NCBI RefSeq assembly: GCF_026652115.1
Contig: NZ_JAPPSQ010000002.1
Coordinates: 1-64,000, forward strand
Reading direction: 5' to 3'
Source: Algoriphagus sp. PAP.12
GTDB taxonomy: Bacteria; Bacteroidota; Bacteroidia; Cytophagales; Cyclobacteriaceae
DNA length: 64,000 nucleotides
Shown piece by piece: positions 16,920 to 25,954 of the stretch (position 1 is its first letter; each line of letters starts with the position of its first letter). A model generated the notes under the pieces. The model was not told where the DNA came from. It worked only from the letters and a program-made list of their open reading frames with translations, and did no database searches. A program made the translations under genes and the position numbers.

Positions 16920-18650
16920 ATGAATTCAATAGACCCCACTATCATGGTGAGAGCCCAGGCATGGCTCGATGGAAATGTAGATCAAGATACGAAAGATGCC
17001 ATTCAGAAATTAAAAGATGAAAACCCTGGAGAACTTGTAGATTCCTTTTACCAAGATTTGGAATTTGGAACAGGAGGACTGAGAGGATTGATGGGAGTCG
17101 GTACCAATAGGATGAATATCTATACTGTTGGAATGGCTACTCAGGGTTTAGCAAATTACCTTTTAAAGTGTTTTCCAGGTCAGGATATTTCTGTGGCTAT
17201 CACGCATGATAGTAGAATCAACAATACTGTTTTTGCAACAGCTACCACGGATGTATTGACTGCTAATGGAATCCGAGTTTATTATTTCCGAGAAATGCGT
17301 CCAACCCCAATGCTTTCTTTTGCAGTTAGGCATTTTGGATGTAAAAGTGGTGTAATGATCACAGCTTCTCACAATCCAAAAGAATACAACGGATACAAAG
17401 CTTATTGGGAAGATGGTGCCCAAGTAGTAGCTCCACATGATAAAAATATCATTCAGGAAGTGAAGAAAATCACTTCTTTTGACTTGGTCAATTGGGATAA
17501 AAATGATGATTTGGTAACTTATATAGAGGAAGACTTCGATCAAATCTATTTGGAAAAAGTAAAAGGCCTAAGTCTTTCTCCAGATGCTATCCAAGCAAAT
17601 AAAGACATGAGCATTGTCTTCTCTCCGATTCATGGTGCTTCTGGAAAAATGGTTCCAGCTGCTTTGAAGGCCTTTGGATTTGAAAATGTTCATGTGGTAA
17701 AAGAGCAAGCAGAACCAGACGGAACATTCCCAACTGTAATCTATCCTAACCCAGAAGAAGCTGAGGCTTTGACCATGTCAGTTGAGTTAGGAAAGAAAGT
17801 AAATGCAGACCTTATTCTTGCCTGTGACCCCGATGGTGACCGATATGCTGCTGTTGTCCCAAATGAAAAAGGTGAATTTGAGTTATTGAATGGAAACCAA
17901 ACTGGTACGCTCCTTACTTACTATCTATTGAATAAGTGGAAAGAAGCAGGAAAACTTGATGGGAAACAATTCATGGTCAATACCATTGTTACAACCGAGT
18001 TGATCAATCGACTTGCTGAAGGTTTTGGAGTGAAATGTTTCAACGTCTTGACTGGATTTAAAAATATCGCAGCCATCATCAGAGAACTCGAAGGAAAAGA
18101 AACCTTTATCGGAGGTGGAGAAGAGTCCTATGGATACCTAGTGGGTGATTTTGTAAGAGATAAAGACGGTGTCAGTGCATGTGCAATGGTGGCTGAAGCC
18201 ATTGCCTACTATAAAACTCAAGGTAAATCTGTTTTTGATGTTTTAGCTGAAGTCTATAGCGAATTCGGATTCTATAAAGAAGCTTTGATTTCTGTTACCA
18301 AAAAAGGGAAAGACGGTGCCGAGCAAATTCAAGCATTGATGATGGATTTTAGACAAAACCCACCAAGAGCTATGAATGGAGTCCCTGTTGAGCGTATTTT
18401 GGATGTAAAAGAAGGTACAGAGAAAAATGTAAAAACCGGAAACGTAGACAAATTACCATTGGATTCATCCAACGTCATGCAATTCTATCTTGAAGATGGC
18501 AGTAAAATCTCTGCAAGACCATCTGGTACAGAGCCAAAAATCAAGTACTACTTCTCGGTAAGCACACCTTTGGAAAATACATCCGATTATAGAAAAGTAG
18601 AGGCTGAATTGGTTGAAAGAATCGAAGGACTTAAAAGATACTTCTCCTAA
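16920..18650 (+). CDS. phospho-sugar mutase (phosphoglucomutase/phosphomannomutase)
   Basis: A 576-aa cytoplasmic alpha-D-phosphohexomutase. The phosphoserine loop is TASHNPKEYNGYK (S150), the Mg2+ loop DPDGDR (D303, D305, D307), the sugar-binding loop GGGEESYGY, and the C-terminal phosphate-binding loop RPSGTEPKIKYYFS. It interconverts hexose 1- and 6-phosphates for glycogen, nucleotide-sugar and envelope synthesis. I use the ATG at 16920, giving the normal N-terminus; the frame extends upstream to 16839. A terminator follows. Confidence 0.95.
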   Translation: MNSIDPTIMVRAQAWLDGNVDQDTKDAIQKLKDENPGELVDSFYQDLEFGTGGLRGLMGVGTNRMNIYTVGMATQGLANYLLKCFPGQDISVAITHDSRINNTVFATATTDVLTANGIRVYYFREMRPTPMLSFAVRHFGCKSGVMITASHNPKEYNGYKAYWEDGAQVVAPHDKNIIQEVKKITSFDLVNWDKNDDLVTYIEEDFDQIYLEKVKGLSLSPDAIQANKDMSIVFSPIHGASGKMVPAALKAFGFENVHVVKEQAEPDGTFPTVIYPNPEEAEALTMSVELGKKVNADLILACDPDGDRYAAVVPNEKGEFELLNGNQTGTLLTYYLLNKWKEAGKLDGKQFMVNTIVTTELINRLAEGFGVKCFNVLTGFKNIAAIIRELEGKETFIGGGEESYGYLVGDFVRDKDGVSACAMVAEAIAYYKTQGKSVFDVLAEVYSEFGFYKEALISVTKKGKDGAEQIQALMMDFRQNPPRAMNGVPVERILDVKEGTEKNVKTGNVDKLPLDSSNVMQFYLEDGSKISARPSGTEPKIKYYFSVSTPLENTSDYRKVEAELVERIEGLKRYFS

Positions 18651-18671
18651 TTTCAAACTGAATAAAATATG

Positions 18672-18702
18672 AAAGCAACACTCAAAAGGTGTTGCTTTTT
18701 AT
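18672..18702 (+). terminator. terminator after phospho-sugar mutase
   Basis: AAAGCAACAC pairs with GTGTTGCTTT around a 7-nt loop and is followed by T residues. It lies between two convergent genes and has an A-rich left arm, so it may act in both directions. Confidence 0.85.
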
Positions 18703-18707
18703 TTCAA

Positions 18708-19652
18708 TTAATCTTTTCCCAAATGAATCAAAGCTTCTCCTACATTGATGACGGGCAGATTATTGATGCCAATGATATACCCATTGGAAGGAGCTTTGAC
18801 AGGAATTTTCACTTGTCCATAAGGATCAGAAATTCTCGCCAGTACCTGCCCTTTTTTAACTTGATCTCCCAATTTAACTGAGGAATTAAATATACCTGAT
18901 GCTCTGGCCCTTACCCAATCACTTTGTTTCAAAATGACGGTCTCCTTTTTTTCCGTGCTTTCAGATATCATCCCCAAATAATGAAGCAATCTTTTTGTTC
19001 CAGCCACTCCTTCATCTGTCGAAAGTTCATCAATTCTCATCGACTCTCCACCTTCAAAAACTAAAATATGTTTCCTCGCTTTAAAGGCAGCTTTTCTAAA
19101 TGATTTATCGATCATCTTAGAATTGACTACAAAATGAGTCCCAAATGCATTAGCCAATTCGACTGCTTTTTTATCCGCAAAATCTACACGTATCTGAGGT
19201 TGATTGGTCAACATTCGCCCACCGGTATGAAAGTCAATTCCATAATCAATATTCGGAATAATTTCTTCATTGATAATGTAAGCGATCCTACCGGCTAAAG
19301 AACCTTTTTTTGATCCAGGAAAACTTCGATTCAAGTCCCTTCCATCGGGAAAAGTTCTACTATTGGATAGAAAACCATAAATATTCACCAAAGGCATGAT
19401 GATCACAGTTCCTTTCAAAAGCTCTAATCCATGATCTAATTCCTCCAAAACACGTCTAGCAGTAACAATTCCATTGATTTCATCCCCATGAACACCACCA
19501 CTAACCAATACCACCGGTCCGGGCTCTTTGGAAGATCGAATGAATATTGGCAAGTCGATTAAAGTATGAGTCGGAAGCTTAGCAATAGGAATTTCAATAT
19601 TGACTGCCTGCCCTGGTCGGATCTTTGTTCCGTTAATTTGAATTTCTCTCAT
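18708..19652 (-). CDS. succinylglutamate desuccinylase/aspartoacylase family protein
   Basis: A 314-aa zinc hydrolase of the M14-like AspA/AstE family. The zinc site is visible as H55 and E58 (GGVHGDEING) and H142 (IDFHTGG), with the substrate-binding motif DLNRSFPG at 106-113. The last about 80 residues form a biotinyl/lipoyl-like beta domain (ASGIFNSSVKLGDQVKKGQVLA), as in members that remove N-acyl groups from amino acids or related compounds. Substrate unknown. It is transcribed divergently from murB, whose ATG is 68 bp away. Confidence 0.88.
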   Translation of the reverse strand: MREIQINGTKIRPGQAVNIEIPIAKLPTHTLIDLPIFIRSSKEPGPVVLVSGGVHGDEINGIVTARRVLEELDHGLELLKGTVIIMPLVNIYGFLSNSRTFPDGRDLNRSFPGSKKGSLAGRIAYIINEEIIPNIDYGIDFHTGGRMLTNQPQIRVDFADKKAVELANAFGTHFVVNSKMIDKSFRKAAFKARKHILVFEGGESMRIDELSTDEGVAGTKRLLHYLGMISESTEKKETVILKQSDWVRARASGIFNSSVKLGDQVKKGQVLARISDPYGQVKIPVKAPSNGYIIGINNLPVINVGEALIHLGKD

Positions 19653-19720
19653 AGAATCGAAAGGGAATTTATATTTCTTATTCGGGCAAATCTTACTTAT
19701 TTCGCATCGACTAATTGGCT

Positions 19721-20734
19721 ATGAAGATACAAGAAAACATTTCCTTAAAACCTTATAATACTTTTGGCATTGATAAAAATGCAAGATTTTTTACTGTTGC
19801 CGAATCAGTTGAAAATTTTAAAGAAGCACTCATTTTTTCAAAGGAGAAGAAAATTCCTGCAATCATTCTTGGTGGCGGAAGCAATATTCTTTTGACAAAA
19901 GATCAAGATGCCCTCATAATTAAGAATGAAATCAAGGGAATAAAAGTCACCAAGGAGTCCGAAAATGAAGTTTTTGTAGAGGTTGGTGCTGGAGAAAACT
20001 GGCATGAATGGGTCTTATACTCAATTTCTCAAGGTTGGTCTGGAATAGAAAACCTTTCCTTGATCCCTGGGACAGTTGGCGCATCTCCCATGCAAAATAT
20101 TGGTGCATATGGGGTTGAGATCAAGGATGTTTTTCATTCTTTGAAAGCTTTGAATCGAGAAACACTGAAGCTTGAAGATTTTGATTTTGAAACCTGTAAT
20201 TTCGGTTACAGGGAAAGTGTTTTTAAAAATAAACTCAAAGGAAAATATATCATTTGCGAGGTTACTTATAGATTATCCAAGCAACCTGAATTCAATATAT
20301 CGTATGGGGCAATTCAAGAAACGTTAAAGGCTCATGGAATTGAGGAGCTCAGTACCAAAGCGATTTCTGATGCGGTGATTGAGATCAGACAATCAAAACT
20401 ACCAGATCCAGCCCAAATTGGTAATTCAGGCTCATTTTTTAAGAACCCCACTGTACCTGCAGAACAATTTGAGAAATTAAAAGAATTATACCCCACACTA
20501 CCGGGATACCCTAATGAAAATGGCGTCAAATTAGCTGCAGGCTGGTTAATTGAGCAAACCGGATGGAAAGGGTATAAAGAAGGATCAATTGGAGTTCATG
20601 ACAAACAAGCATTGGTCTTAGTAAATCATGGTGGTGGTGATGGAGCTCAAGTGGCAAAGCTTTCTGAGAAAATACAAAAATCAGTTTTTGAGAAATTCAA
20701 TGTGAAGCTAAGCCCTGAAGTCAATTTCCTCTAA
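19721..20734 (+). CDS. murB: UDP-N-acetylmuramate dehydrogenase
   Basis: A 337-aa flavoenzyme that reduces UDP-GlcNAc-enolpyruvate to UDP-MurNAc in peptidoglycan precursor synthesis. FAD-binding segments YNTFGIDKNA, ILGGGSNIL and IPGTVGASPMQNIGAYG are present, the catalytic serine is in GNSGSFFKNP, and the C-terminal glutamate is in SPEVNFL. The ATG at 19721 is preferred over a TTG two codons upstream. The 3' end overlaps the convergent dCMP deaminase gene by four bases. Confidence 0.97.
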   Translation: MKIQENISLKPYNTFGIDKNARFFTVAESVENFKEALIFSKEKKIPAIILGGGSNILLTKDQDALIIKNEIKGIKVTKESENEVFVEVGAGENWHEWVLYSISQGWSGIENLSLIPGTVGASPMQNIGAYGVEIKDVFHSLKALNRETLKLEDFDFETCNFGYRESVFKNKLKGKYIICEVTYRLSKQPEFNISYGAIQETLKAHGIEELSTKAISDAVIEIRQSKLPDPAQIGNSGSFFKNPTVPAEQFEKLKELYPTLPGYPNENGVKLAAGWLIEQTGWKGYKEGSIGVHDKQALVLVNHGGGDGAQVAKLSEKIQKSVFEKFNVKLSPEVNFL

Positions 20735-21213
20735 ATCAGATGATCATTTACTTCGACTTCTTTCAAATACCTATCAACCTGAACCCCAAATTTCCTTAAG
20801 AAATCAACTCCTTCGTCCGATCCTATTCCTTTGTATTCAGCATAGGAAAAGAGATAAACAACTTTGGTAATTCCCATCGAAAAGATGATTCGAGCACAAG
20901 CTAGGCATGGAGCTAGTGTCACATATAATGTCGAACCTTCAACTGAAGTATTATTCTTCACAGCATAGAGAATTGCATTTTGCTCAGCATGGAGAGCAAG
21001 AGAACAACTTCCTTTGCTATCTCGAGCACATCCATGATCAGGAAATTCCACATCACAATTGTGAGTTCCAGCTGGGGGACCATTATAACCTATGGAAATG
21101 ATTCTAGTTTCTTTTGTCAGCACTGCACCAACATGCTTTTTGATACAATGTGAACGCTTGGCAAGATTAACTGCCAACTCCATAAAAATATCGTCAAAAT
21201 CAGGTTTACTCAT
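20731..21213 (-). CDS. dCMP deaminase family protein
   Basis: A 160-aa zinc-dependent cytidine-deaminase-fold enzyme. Zinc ligand H75 and catalytic E77 lie in HAEQNAI, with C103 and C106 in APCLACARI. NGPPAGTHNCD and DHGCARDSKGSCS are characteristic of deoxycytidylate deaminase (ComEB-like), which makes dUMP from dCMP for thymidylate synthesis. Cytoplasmic, single gene, overlapping the murB end tail-to-tail. Confidence 0.92.
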   Translation of the reverse strand: MSKPDFDDIFMELAVNLAKRSHCIKKHVGAVLTKETRIISIGYNGPPAGTHNCDVEFPDHGCARDSKGSCSLALHAEQNAILYAVKNNTSVEGSTLYVTLAPCLACARIIFSMGITKVVYLFSYAEYKGIGSDEGVDFLRKFGVQVDRYLKEVEVNDHLI

Positions 21214-21361
21214 CTATTCAAATTTTGTTCAAAAATAGCACATGCAATTCAGCATGAAATAGAAAACTCAAAATATCCTACCAAAACACAACGTTTAATA
21301 TGAAATTCAACCTTGTAAATCCTTATTCGTTTTATAAGGTATTGCCCCATTTATAATAAAT

Positions 21362-21928
21362 ATGAACAAATTCACCCTCCCCTTTCTATTCTTCGCCTCA
21401 TTGATTTTGTTTTCTTGTAGCTCCATAGAGATTTTTAAAGAAAACACAGAAATACCAGCAGCTAAACCTTATAATTCATTTGTGATTATCAATCAAGAGG
21501 TGAACATGAGGGGTTTTTCAGCACAGTACCTTGATGAAAGGGTCCAAGAGAAGCTTAAAGCTTATTTGGAAAGCCAAGGAATGGTTTATGATAAAATGGA
21601 GCCTGACCTAGTGATTCGATATACTTCTAATGAGGATCAAAGGCAGAGAGAAGTAAATAATTACAATAATCCTTATCCATATTGGGGATATCGAGTTTGG
21701 GACCCCTTTATGTACAATCCTTACATGAACAATTATGGTAGAAGAACCGATAATTACGAATTGCTTCAAGTCATTGTTGATTTCATTGATCCTAAAAAGG
21801 ACAAATTCTTAATGACATTAACAGGAGTTACAGAAGTATCCAGCCCAAAATCAAAGGAGAAGAAAGTACTGAAAGCCACTGAAAAAATTCTGGAGAGATT
21901 TAGCTCAGAGTTAAATACTAGTCAATAA
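21362..21928 (+). CDS. DUF4136 domain lipoprotein
   Basis: A 188-aa lipoprotein with lipobox LFSC (Cys near residue 19). The DUF4136 pattern is clear: a YNSFVI beta-strand near the N-terminus, a helix with EKLKAYLESQGM, DLVIRYTSNED, and a Tyr/Asn/Pro-rich loop (NNYNNPYPYWGYRVWDP) before LLQVIVDFIDPKKDKF. These periplasmic proteins of Gram-negative bacteria have no known function. Isolated gene. Confidence 0.88.
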   Translation: MNKFTLPFLFFASLILFSCSSIEIFKENTEIPAAKPYNSFVIINQEVNMRGFSAQYLDERVQEKLKAYLESQGMVYDKMEPDLVIRYTSNEDQRQREVNNYNNPYPYWGYRVWDPFMYNPYMNNYGRRTDNYELLQVIVDFIDPKKDKFLMTLTGVTEVSSPKSKEKKVLKATEKILERFSSELNTSQ

Positions 21929-22236
21929 AGGGTAATCCAATCATTTTGTCATCGTTTTTGCATCAAACTGTTAGAGGTAAAATCCTCTCATTTAGCTTCT
22001 TCAAATTTTAAGGGTCATTTATTTCAGATTAAACTCCCCTTTGAAAAATGTTACTAATCTAAGTTTATTAACAGATCAGTTTTATACCATTAAATCTATT
22101 GTACTGATACCTAAGGAAGAGTCTCAATAAAATGACAGTATCGAATTGTACTTTATTGGCAAAATATTTGCGAAGTATCAAAACTATACTACTTTTGTAG
22201 TAGCTTAAATGTATTTCAGTAGCAAATATTTGCATT
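21929..22236. other. intergenic region upstream of the receiver-domain gene
   Basis: About 310 bp with no credible coding frame. The left half (21929-22130) shows nothing I can interpret. The right half holds the promoter and two GCAAA(A)TATTTGC palindromes described separately. Confidence 0.5.
22159..22233 (+). promoter_or_regulatory. promoter with flanking palindromic operators
   Basis: TTTG at 22167-22170, a 19-bp spacer and TACTTTTG at 22190-22197 form a textbook Bacteroidota promoter (TTTG-N19-TAnnTTTG), about 42 bp before the ATG. The -7 box sits inside the perfect dyad CTACTTTTGTAG (22189-22200). GCAAAATATTTGC (22159-22171) covers the -33 box, and the perfect palindrome GCAAATATTTGC (22222-22233) lies 6 bp before the start codon. 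Twin sites bracketing the promoter suggest repression, inferred from layout. Confidence 0.65.
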
Positions 22237-22239
22237 TTG

Positions 22240-22596
22240 ATGTTAACCATTGTACTCATTGACGATGATCCGATCAGCACATTTGTGACGGAGAAACTAA
22301 TAACGAAAAACGTTAAGGAGCCATGTCAATTCTATAAATATCAAAGTGCCAAGACAGCACTCAATGAAATTTACGATATAAGACCTAATTATCTTTTTTT
22401 GGATTTAAACATGCCTGAAATGACAGGTTGGGATTTTTTAGATCATTTTGATTCCCAAAAGAATGAGGCTGAAATCTACATATTGAGTAGCTCTGTTGAT
22501 GAAAGGGACATAAACAAGGCAAGCAAATACCAAGTCGTAAAGGATTACCTATCTAAGCCTTTAATAAAAAAATACATTAAAAATATATTCAATTGA
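22240..22596 (+). CDS. single-domain response regulator
   Basis: A 118-aa CheY-like receiver domain without output domain. The acidic pocket is D8/D9/D10 (LIDDD), the phosphoacceptor D55 (FLDLNMPEMTGWDFL), the switch hydroxyl residue is in ILSSS (about 83-84), and the conserved lysine is in LSKPL (K106). Stand-alone receivers of this type act in phosphorelays or by binding partners. No histidine kinase is adjacent; an HPt protein encoded at 62535 is the only other phosphorelay part in this window and is too far away to assign. Start at ATG 22240, one codon after a TTG. Confidence 0.9.
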   Translation: MLTIVLIDDDPISTFVTEKLITKNVKEPCQFYKYQSAKTALNEIYDIRPNYLFLDLNMPEMTGWDFLDHFDSQKNEAEIYILSSSVDERDINKASKYQVVKDYLSKPLIKKYIKNIFN

Positions 22597-22880
22597 CCTG
22601 ATTTTCGGTTTTTTTTTTGTCAAAAATGGTTTCATTTGATTCCATAACTAGAGCTTTTCCATTGACCCAATCTGTTTTGGCGACAGTTAGATAAATAATT
22701 TTAAAATCACTGAAATTTCTTCAGAAACAAACGCTATAAAGACCTGATTCTCTAACTTTTACAAAAGAACAATTTCAAAGAGTAAAAAAATGAAAAAAAA
22801 TTAGCCTTCAGTGTATTGAGCAAATTGAAATTTTATTTTAATTCGTATCGTTCAACCGTAATACCCCTTATAATAACACT

Positions 22881-23072
22881 ATGGAGGATTTTGAAGAAGA
22901 TTTCGACGAATTTGACGACTTCGAAGATGAAAATGAATTCGATTCAGACTTCGAAGACGAGTATGATCTCGATGAAGACAATGAATTTGTAGATGACAAC
23001 ATCATGGACTTCGACGAAGAGGATGAATTTGATGAGGATTTCGAGGATGACTTTGACGACGATTTAGGTTAA
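22881..23072 (+). CDS. polyacidic DF-repeat microprotein
   Basis: A 63-aa protein in which 40 residues are Asp or Glu, 10 are Phe and none is Lys or Arg. Phe recurs roughly every 4-7 residues as [DE]-[DE]-F, giving a degenerate repeat. Asp, Glu and Phe use a mixture of synonymous codons (GAT/GAC, GAA/GAG, TTT/TTC), so the repeat is conserved at protein level and not as DNA. No signal peptide or known family. Ideas include a nucleic-acid or basic-protein mimic, a chaperone-like tail or a metal buffer; none is shown by sequence. A 49-aa membrane-protein gene follows after 89 bp on the same strand. Confidence 0.65.
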   Translation: MEDFEEDFDEFDDFEDENEFDSDFEDEYDLDEDNEFVDDNIMDFDEEDEFDEDFEDDFDDDLG

Positions 23073-23161
23073 ATATTTCATTTGCTTAGTATTCAAAGTT
23101 GGTATTTTCCTGCTTTGAAAGTATCTTCGGGCATTCTAAAAAGTCACACATCAAATTAACT

Positions 23162-23311
23162 ATGATTCTACTAGATATTTTCAGCTCTCCTATTGCTTCT
23201 GGTGCTCAATTATTTCTTCTAATTGTATGTATACTCATAGGCCTAGGCGCAGGTATTTCTGCAATTGATGTGAGAAGCACTTTCTCAAAGAGCAAAAAAA
23301 GTAACCATTGA
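23162..23311 (+). CDS. small single-pass membrane protein
   Basis: A 49-aa protein with one strongly hydrophobic helix (SGAQLFLLIVCILIGLGAG, about residues 11-30) and a basic C-terminal tail (STFSKSKKSNH) that would lie in the cytoplasm. The ATG at 23162 is chosen; the frame stays open to 23099 but the upstream part is Cys/His-rich and unlike a leader. It follows the polyacidic protein gene and may share its transcript; an acidic partner for a basic tail is possible but speculative. Confidence 0.55.
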   Translation: MILLDIFSSPIASGAQLFLLIVCILIGLGAGISAIDVRSTFSKSKKSNH

Positions 23312-23329
23312 TCCAAAATCATAAAGATT

Positions 23330-23352
23330 AAAGGAGGCCAGAAGCCTCCTTT
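23330..23352. terminator. hairpin between convergent genes
   Basis: AAAGGAGGC (23330-23338) pairs with GCCTCCTTT (23344-23352) around a five-base loop. The T-run is short, so it is a modest intrinsic terminator, probably used from both sides: after the small membrane protein and after glycerate kinase. Confidence 0.65.
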
Positions 23353-23353
23353 A

Positions 23354-24451
23354 TTACTTTAAATTCAGTTTTTTCATAGTCTGTTTTAATCCCTTTAATG
23401 CCTGATTTCTAATGTCTGGCTTTTTAAAATTCAAATCGGGAAGCTGAATAAATTGAGTGAAGCCAGCACTCTCCCCTTCTTCTCCCGAACTCAGCAACAC
23501 AGTCCTTTTCTGATATTTATTAGCCAGTTGTAATAATTCATAACATGCTTTTCCTTCTTTTGATTGGTTGTCGAATTTACCTTCTGCAGTAATAATCAAA
23601 TCAGAAGATAGGATTAAATCTTGAATCTGAATTTTTTCAAAAAAGTAAGGCGCTCCAAATTCTATTTCTACAGGAAAAAAAGCAGATAAACCAACAGGAA
23701 TTCCTCCTGCTGCCCCATATCCTTCTTGATCCACAAATTGTTTTTTTGCTTTATGAAATAGGATGTCGATACTGGATTTTGCGTGGGATTCAAATTGATT
23801 AAACTCATGCTCTTTTAGTCCTTTTTGAGGACCAAAAACAGGAATAGCTCCATTCCTTCCAAAAAATGGATTTTTGACATCACATAATAAGCGAAAATTA
23901 ATATCAGGAAATGGAACGGGTAATTGAATGTGCTTAAATTCAAGCATCATCGAATCTGAGAAAGGGTTAATTTCTCTACCTTTTTGATTCAAAAAATGAA
24001 AACCTAAACCTTGTAAGATTCCAAGTCCCAAGTCTACGGTGGCACTTCCTCCCAAGCCTATCACAATGTTTTTGGCTCCTATTTGAATTGCCTTTTTGAT
24101 CAAAAGACCTGTTCCATATGTGGATGTGTTTTTTGGTGACTTTAACTCTTCTTCTAAATCCCCCAAACCGGAAACAGTAGATACATCAAGCAAAGCTGTT
24201 TTTTCTTTATCATCGAAATAGAAGAATCCAGCCTTACTCCTACCAACAGAGTCCAAACTCCATGAATTAATCTGAGGAAATGCAAAATACTCTCCCAATA
24301 AAAAACAAGTTCCATCACCACCATCTGCAATGGGAACTACCTGTGTTTCAATTCCTGGAAATTTTTCCTGAATAAAAGATTGAATAATTGCTCCAGCTTC
24401 AATAGCTGTTAATGTTCCTTTTAAAGCATTTGGAGCAATTAATACTTTCAT
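23354..24451 (-). CDS. glycerate kinase
   Basis: A 365-aa type I glycerate kinase (GarK/GlxK family) that phosphorylates D-glycerate. The N-terminus MKVLIAPNALKGTLTAIEAG is the family's phosphate/substrate segment, and PIADGGDGT, IGLGGSATVDLGLGILQGLG and ITAEGKFDNQS are its conserved glycine-rich and active-site segments. Cytoplasmic. It overlaps the upstream alanine/glycine symporter gene by four bases, so uptake of a three-carbon compound and glycerate phosphorylation are probably co-expressed, linking serine/glycine and glycerate metabolism by inference. Confidence 0.92.
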   Translation of the reverse strand: MKVLIAPNALKGTLTAIEAGAIIQSFIQEKFPGIETQVVPIADGGDGTCFLLGEYFAFPQINSWSLDSVGRSKAGFFYFDDKEKTALLDVSTVSGLGDLEEELKSPKNTSTYGTGLLIKKAIQIGAKNIVIGLGGSATVDLGLGILQGLGFHFLNQKGREINPFSDSMMLEFKHIQLPVPFPDINFRLLCDVKNPFFGRNGAIPVFGPQKGLKEHEFNQFESHAKSSIDILFHKAKKQFVDQEGYGAAGGIPVGLSAFFPVEIEFGAPYFFEKIQIQDLILSSDLIITAEGKFDNQSKEGKACYELLQLANKYQKRTVLLSSGEEGESAGFTQFIQLPDLNFKKPDIRNQALKGLKQTMKKLNLK

Positions 24452-25800
24452 CTTTCAGCTTTGATTCTTGCAAAATATTCCTTAGCTGCTCCTTTTACTT
24501 TCGGTGCCAAATAGATAGTGGAAATCATCGTTGGAATAGCCATAATAGCATACATCCCATCTACAAAACTAACCACTACATCAAGTGAAATCACTGCTCC
24601 AATTGCAATTGTAATTAGATAGAAATAATTATAATAATCCGCCTTATCTGCACCAAATAAGTAATTGAAGCATTTATGTCCATAATAAGAGTAAGTAAAC
24701 ATCGTGGAGAGAGCAAAAATCAACACAGCAGTCATCAACAAATACCTACCAATCCCAGGAAGAGCCAAGTCAAAGGCATGTAAGGTCAATCTAACTCCAT
24801 CGGCTTCTGTACTTTGCCAAACCCCTGTTAACATAATGACTAAAGCTGTCAAGGTACAAACAACAACCGTGTCTATAAATGGGCCAAGCATGGCTATTAA
24901 ACCTTCACGAATAGGCTCTCTATTTTTGGAAGCACCATGAACCATTGGAGCTGTACCGATACCTGCCTCATTTGAAAATGCAGCTCTCCTAGCTCCGATT
25001 ATAATAACTGAGCCTACTGCCCCACCTGCCATTGCTTCCCCAGTAAAAGCATCAGTAATAATTTTCAACAACATATCTGGAACATCACCGATATATTTTC
25101 CGACTATAATCAAGACAGTTAGAAAATAAAGTGCAACCATAAATGGAACCAATCTGGAAGCAACACTTGCAATTCTTTTGATTCCACCTAGAATCACAAA
25201 TGCTACCAAAATCATCATGACAATCCCAATGATCCATCGGAGTGTGACTGTATTTTCTATTCCAGCTGGTTCTAACATAACAGCTCTAAAAACAGCTGAA
25301 AGTTGATTTGCCTGGAAAATAGCTAGTAATCCCATTACCCCGGCGACACAAAATATAATGGATAAAAACTTCCATTTCTTTCCCATCCCTTCTTCAATCA
25401 CATACATAGGACCACCCTGAACCACACCTGCAGAATCGGTACCACGAAACATGATAGCCAAGCTACAACTGTAAAATTTAGTAGCCATACCCACAAATGC
25501 AGAAACCCACATCCAAAATATTGCTCCTGGTCCACCCATATTAATAGCAATAGCAACACCAGAGATATTCCCTAAACCAACAGTGGCGGCAATGGCTGCA
25601 GATAAAGCCTGAAAAGATGTGATTTGTCCAGGCGCTAAGTCATCATCATATTTCCCTCTTAATAGACTGATCGAATGACCGATTTTTCTAAATGGTATAA
25701 AACCCGAATGAAAAAGTAATATCATTCCACCACCCATTAATAAAATCAACATTGGGGTTCCCCAAATCCAATTTGCAAAGGAAATAATTATGTCTCCCAT
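24448..25800 (-). CDS. alanine/glycine:cation symporter (AGCS) family protein
   Basis: A 450-aa inner-membrane transporter with about 11 helices. Family signatures include ALSAAIAATVGLGNISGVAIA near 65-85, GPGAIFWMWVSAFVGM, and FSNEAGIGTAPMVHGASK near 275-295. Members import alanine or glycine with Na+. First gene of a two-gene operon with glycerate kinase (ATGA overlap). Confidence 0.93.
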   Translation of the reverse strand: MGDIIISFANWIWGTPMLILLMGGGMILLFHSGFIPFRKIGHSISLLRGKYDDDLAPGQITSFQALSAAIAATVGLGNISGVAIAINMGGPGAIFWMWVSAFVGMATKFYSCSLAIMFRGTDSAGVVQGGPMYVIEEGMGKKWKFLSIIFCVAGVMGLLAIFQANQLSAVFRAVMLEPAGIENTVTLRWIIGIVMMILVAFVILGGIKRIASVASRLVPFMVALYFLTVLIIVGKYIGDVPDMLLKIITDAFTGEAMAGGAVGSVIIIGARRAAFSNEAGIGTAPMVHGASKNREPIREGLIAMLGPFIDTVVVCTLTALVIMLTGVWQSTEADGVRLTLHAFDLALPGIGRYLLMTAVLIFALSTMFTYSYYGHKCFNYLFGADKADYYNYFYLITIAIGAVISLDVVVSFVDGMYAIMAIPTMISTIYLAPKVKGAAKEYFARIKAER

Positions 25801-25899
25801 AAAATATTTAAAGGTTTAAAACCTGCTTTTCAATTTAAATTAATGTCCATAATAGCCTCAATTTCCCCAAAAATCAAAGTTTCTTGAAGCTTTCTAAAA

Positions 25900-25936
25900 T
25901 AAGAAAGCCCAAGTTGAGATTTTCCAACTTGGGCTA
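25900..25936 (-). terminator. terminator after GH20 gene
   Basis: AGCCCAAGTTG pairs with CAACTTGGGCT (25905-25935) around an 8-9 nt loop. Read on the minus strand it is followed by TTCTTATTTTAG. It lies 20 bp beyond the beta-hexosaminidase stop codon. Confidence 0.75.
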
Positions 25937-25954
25937 AATCATTGACTTGATATA

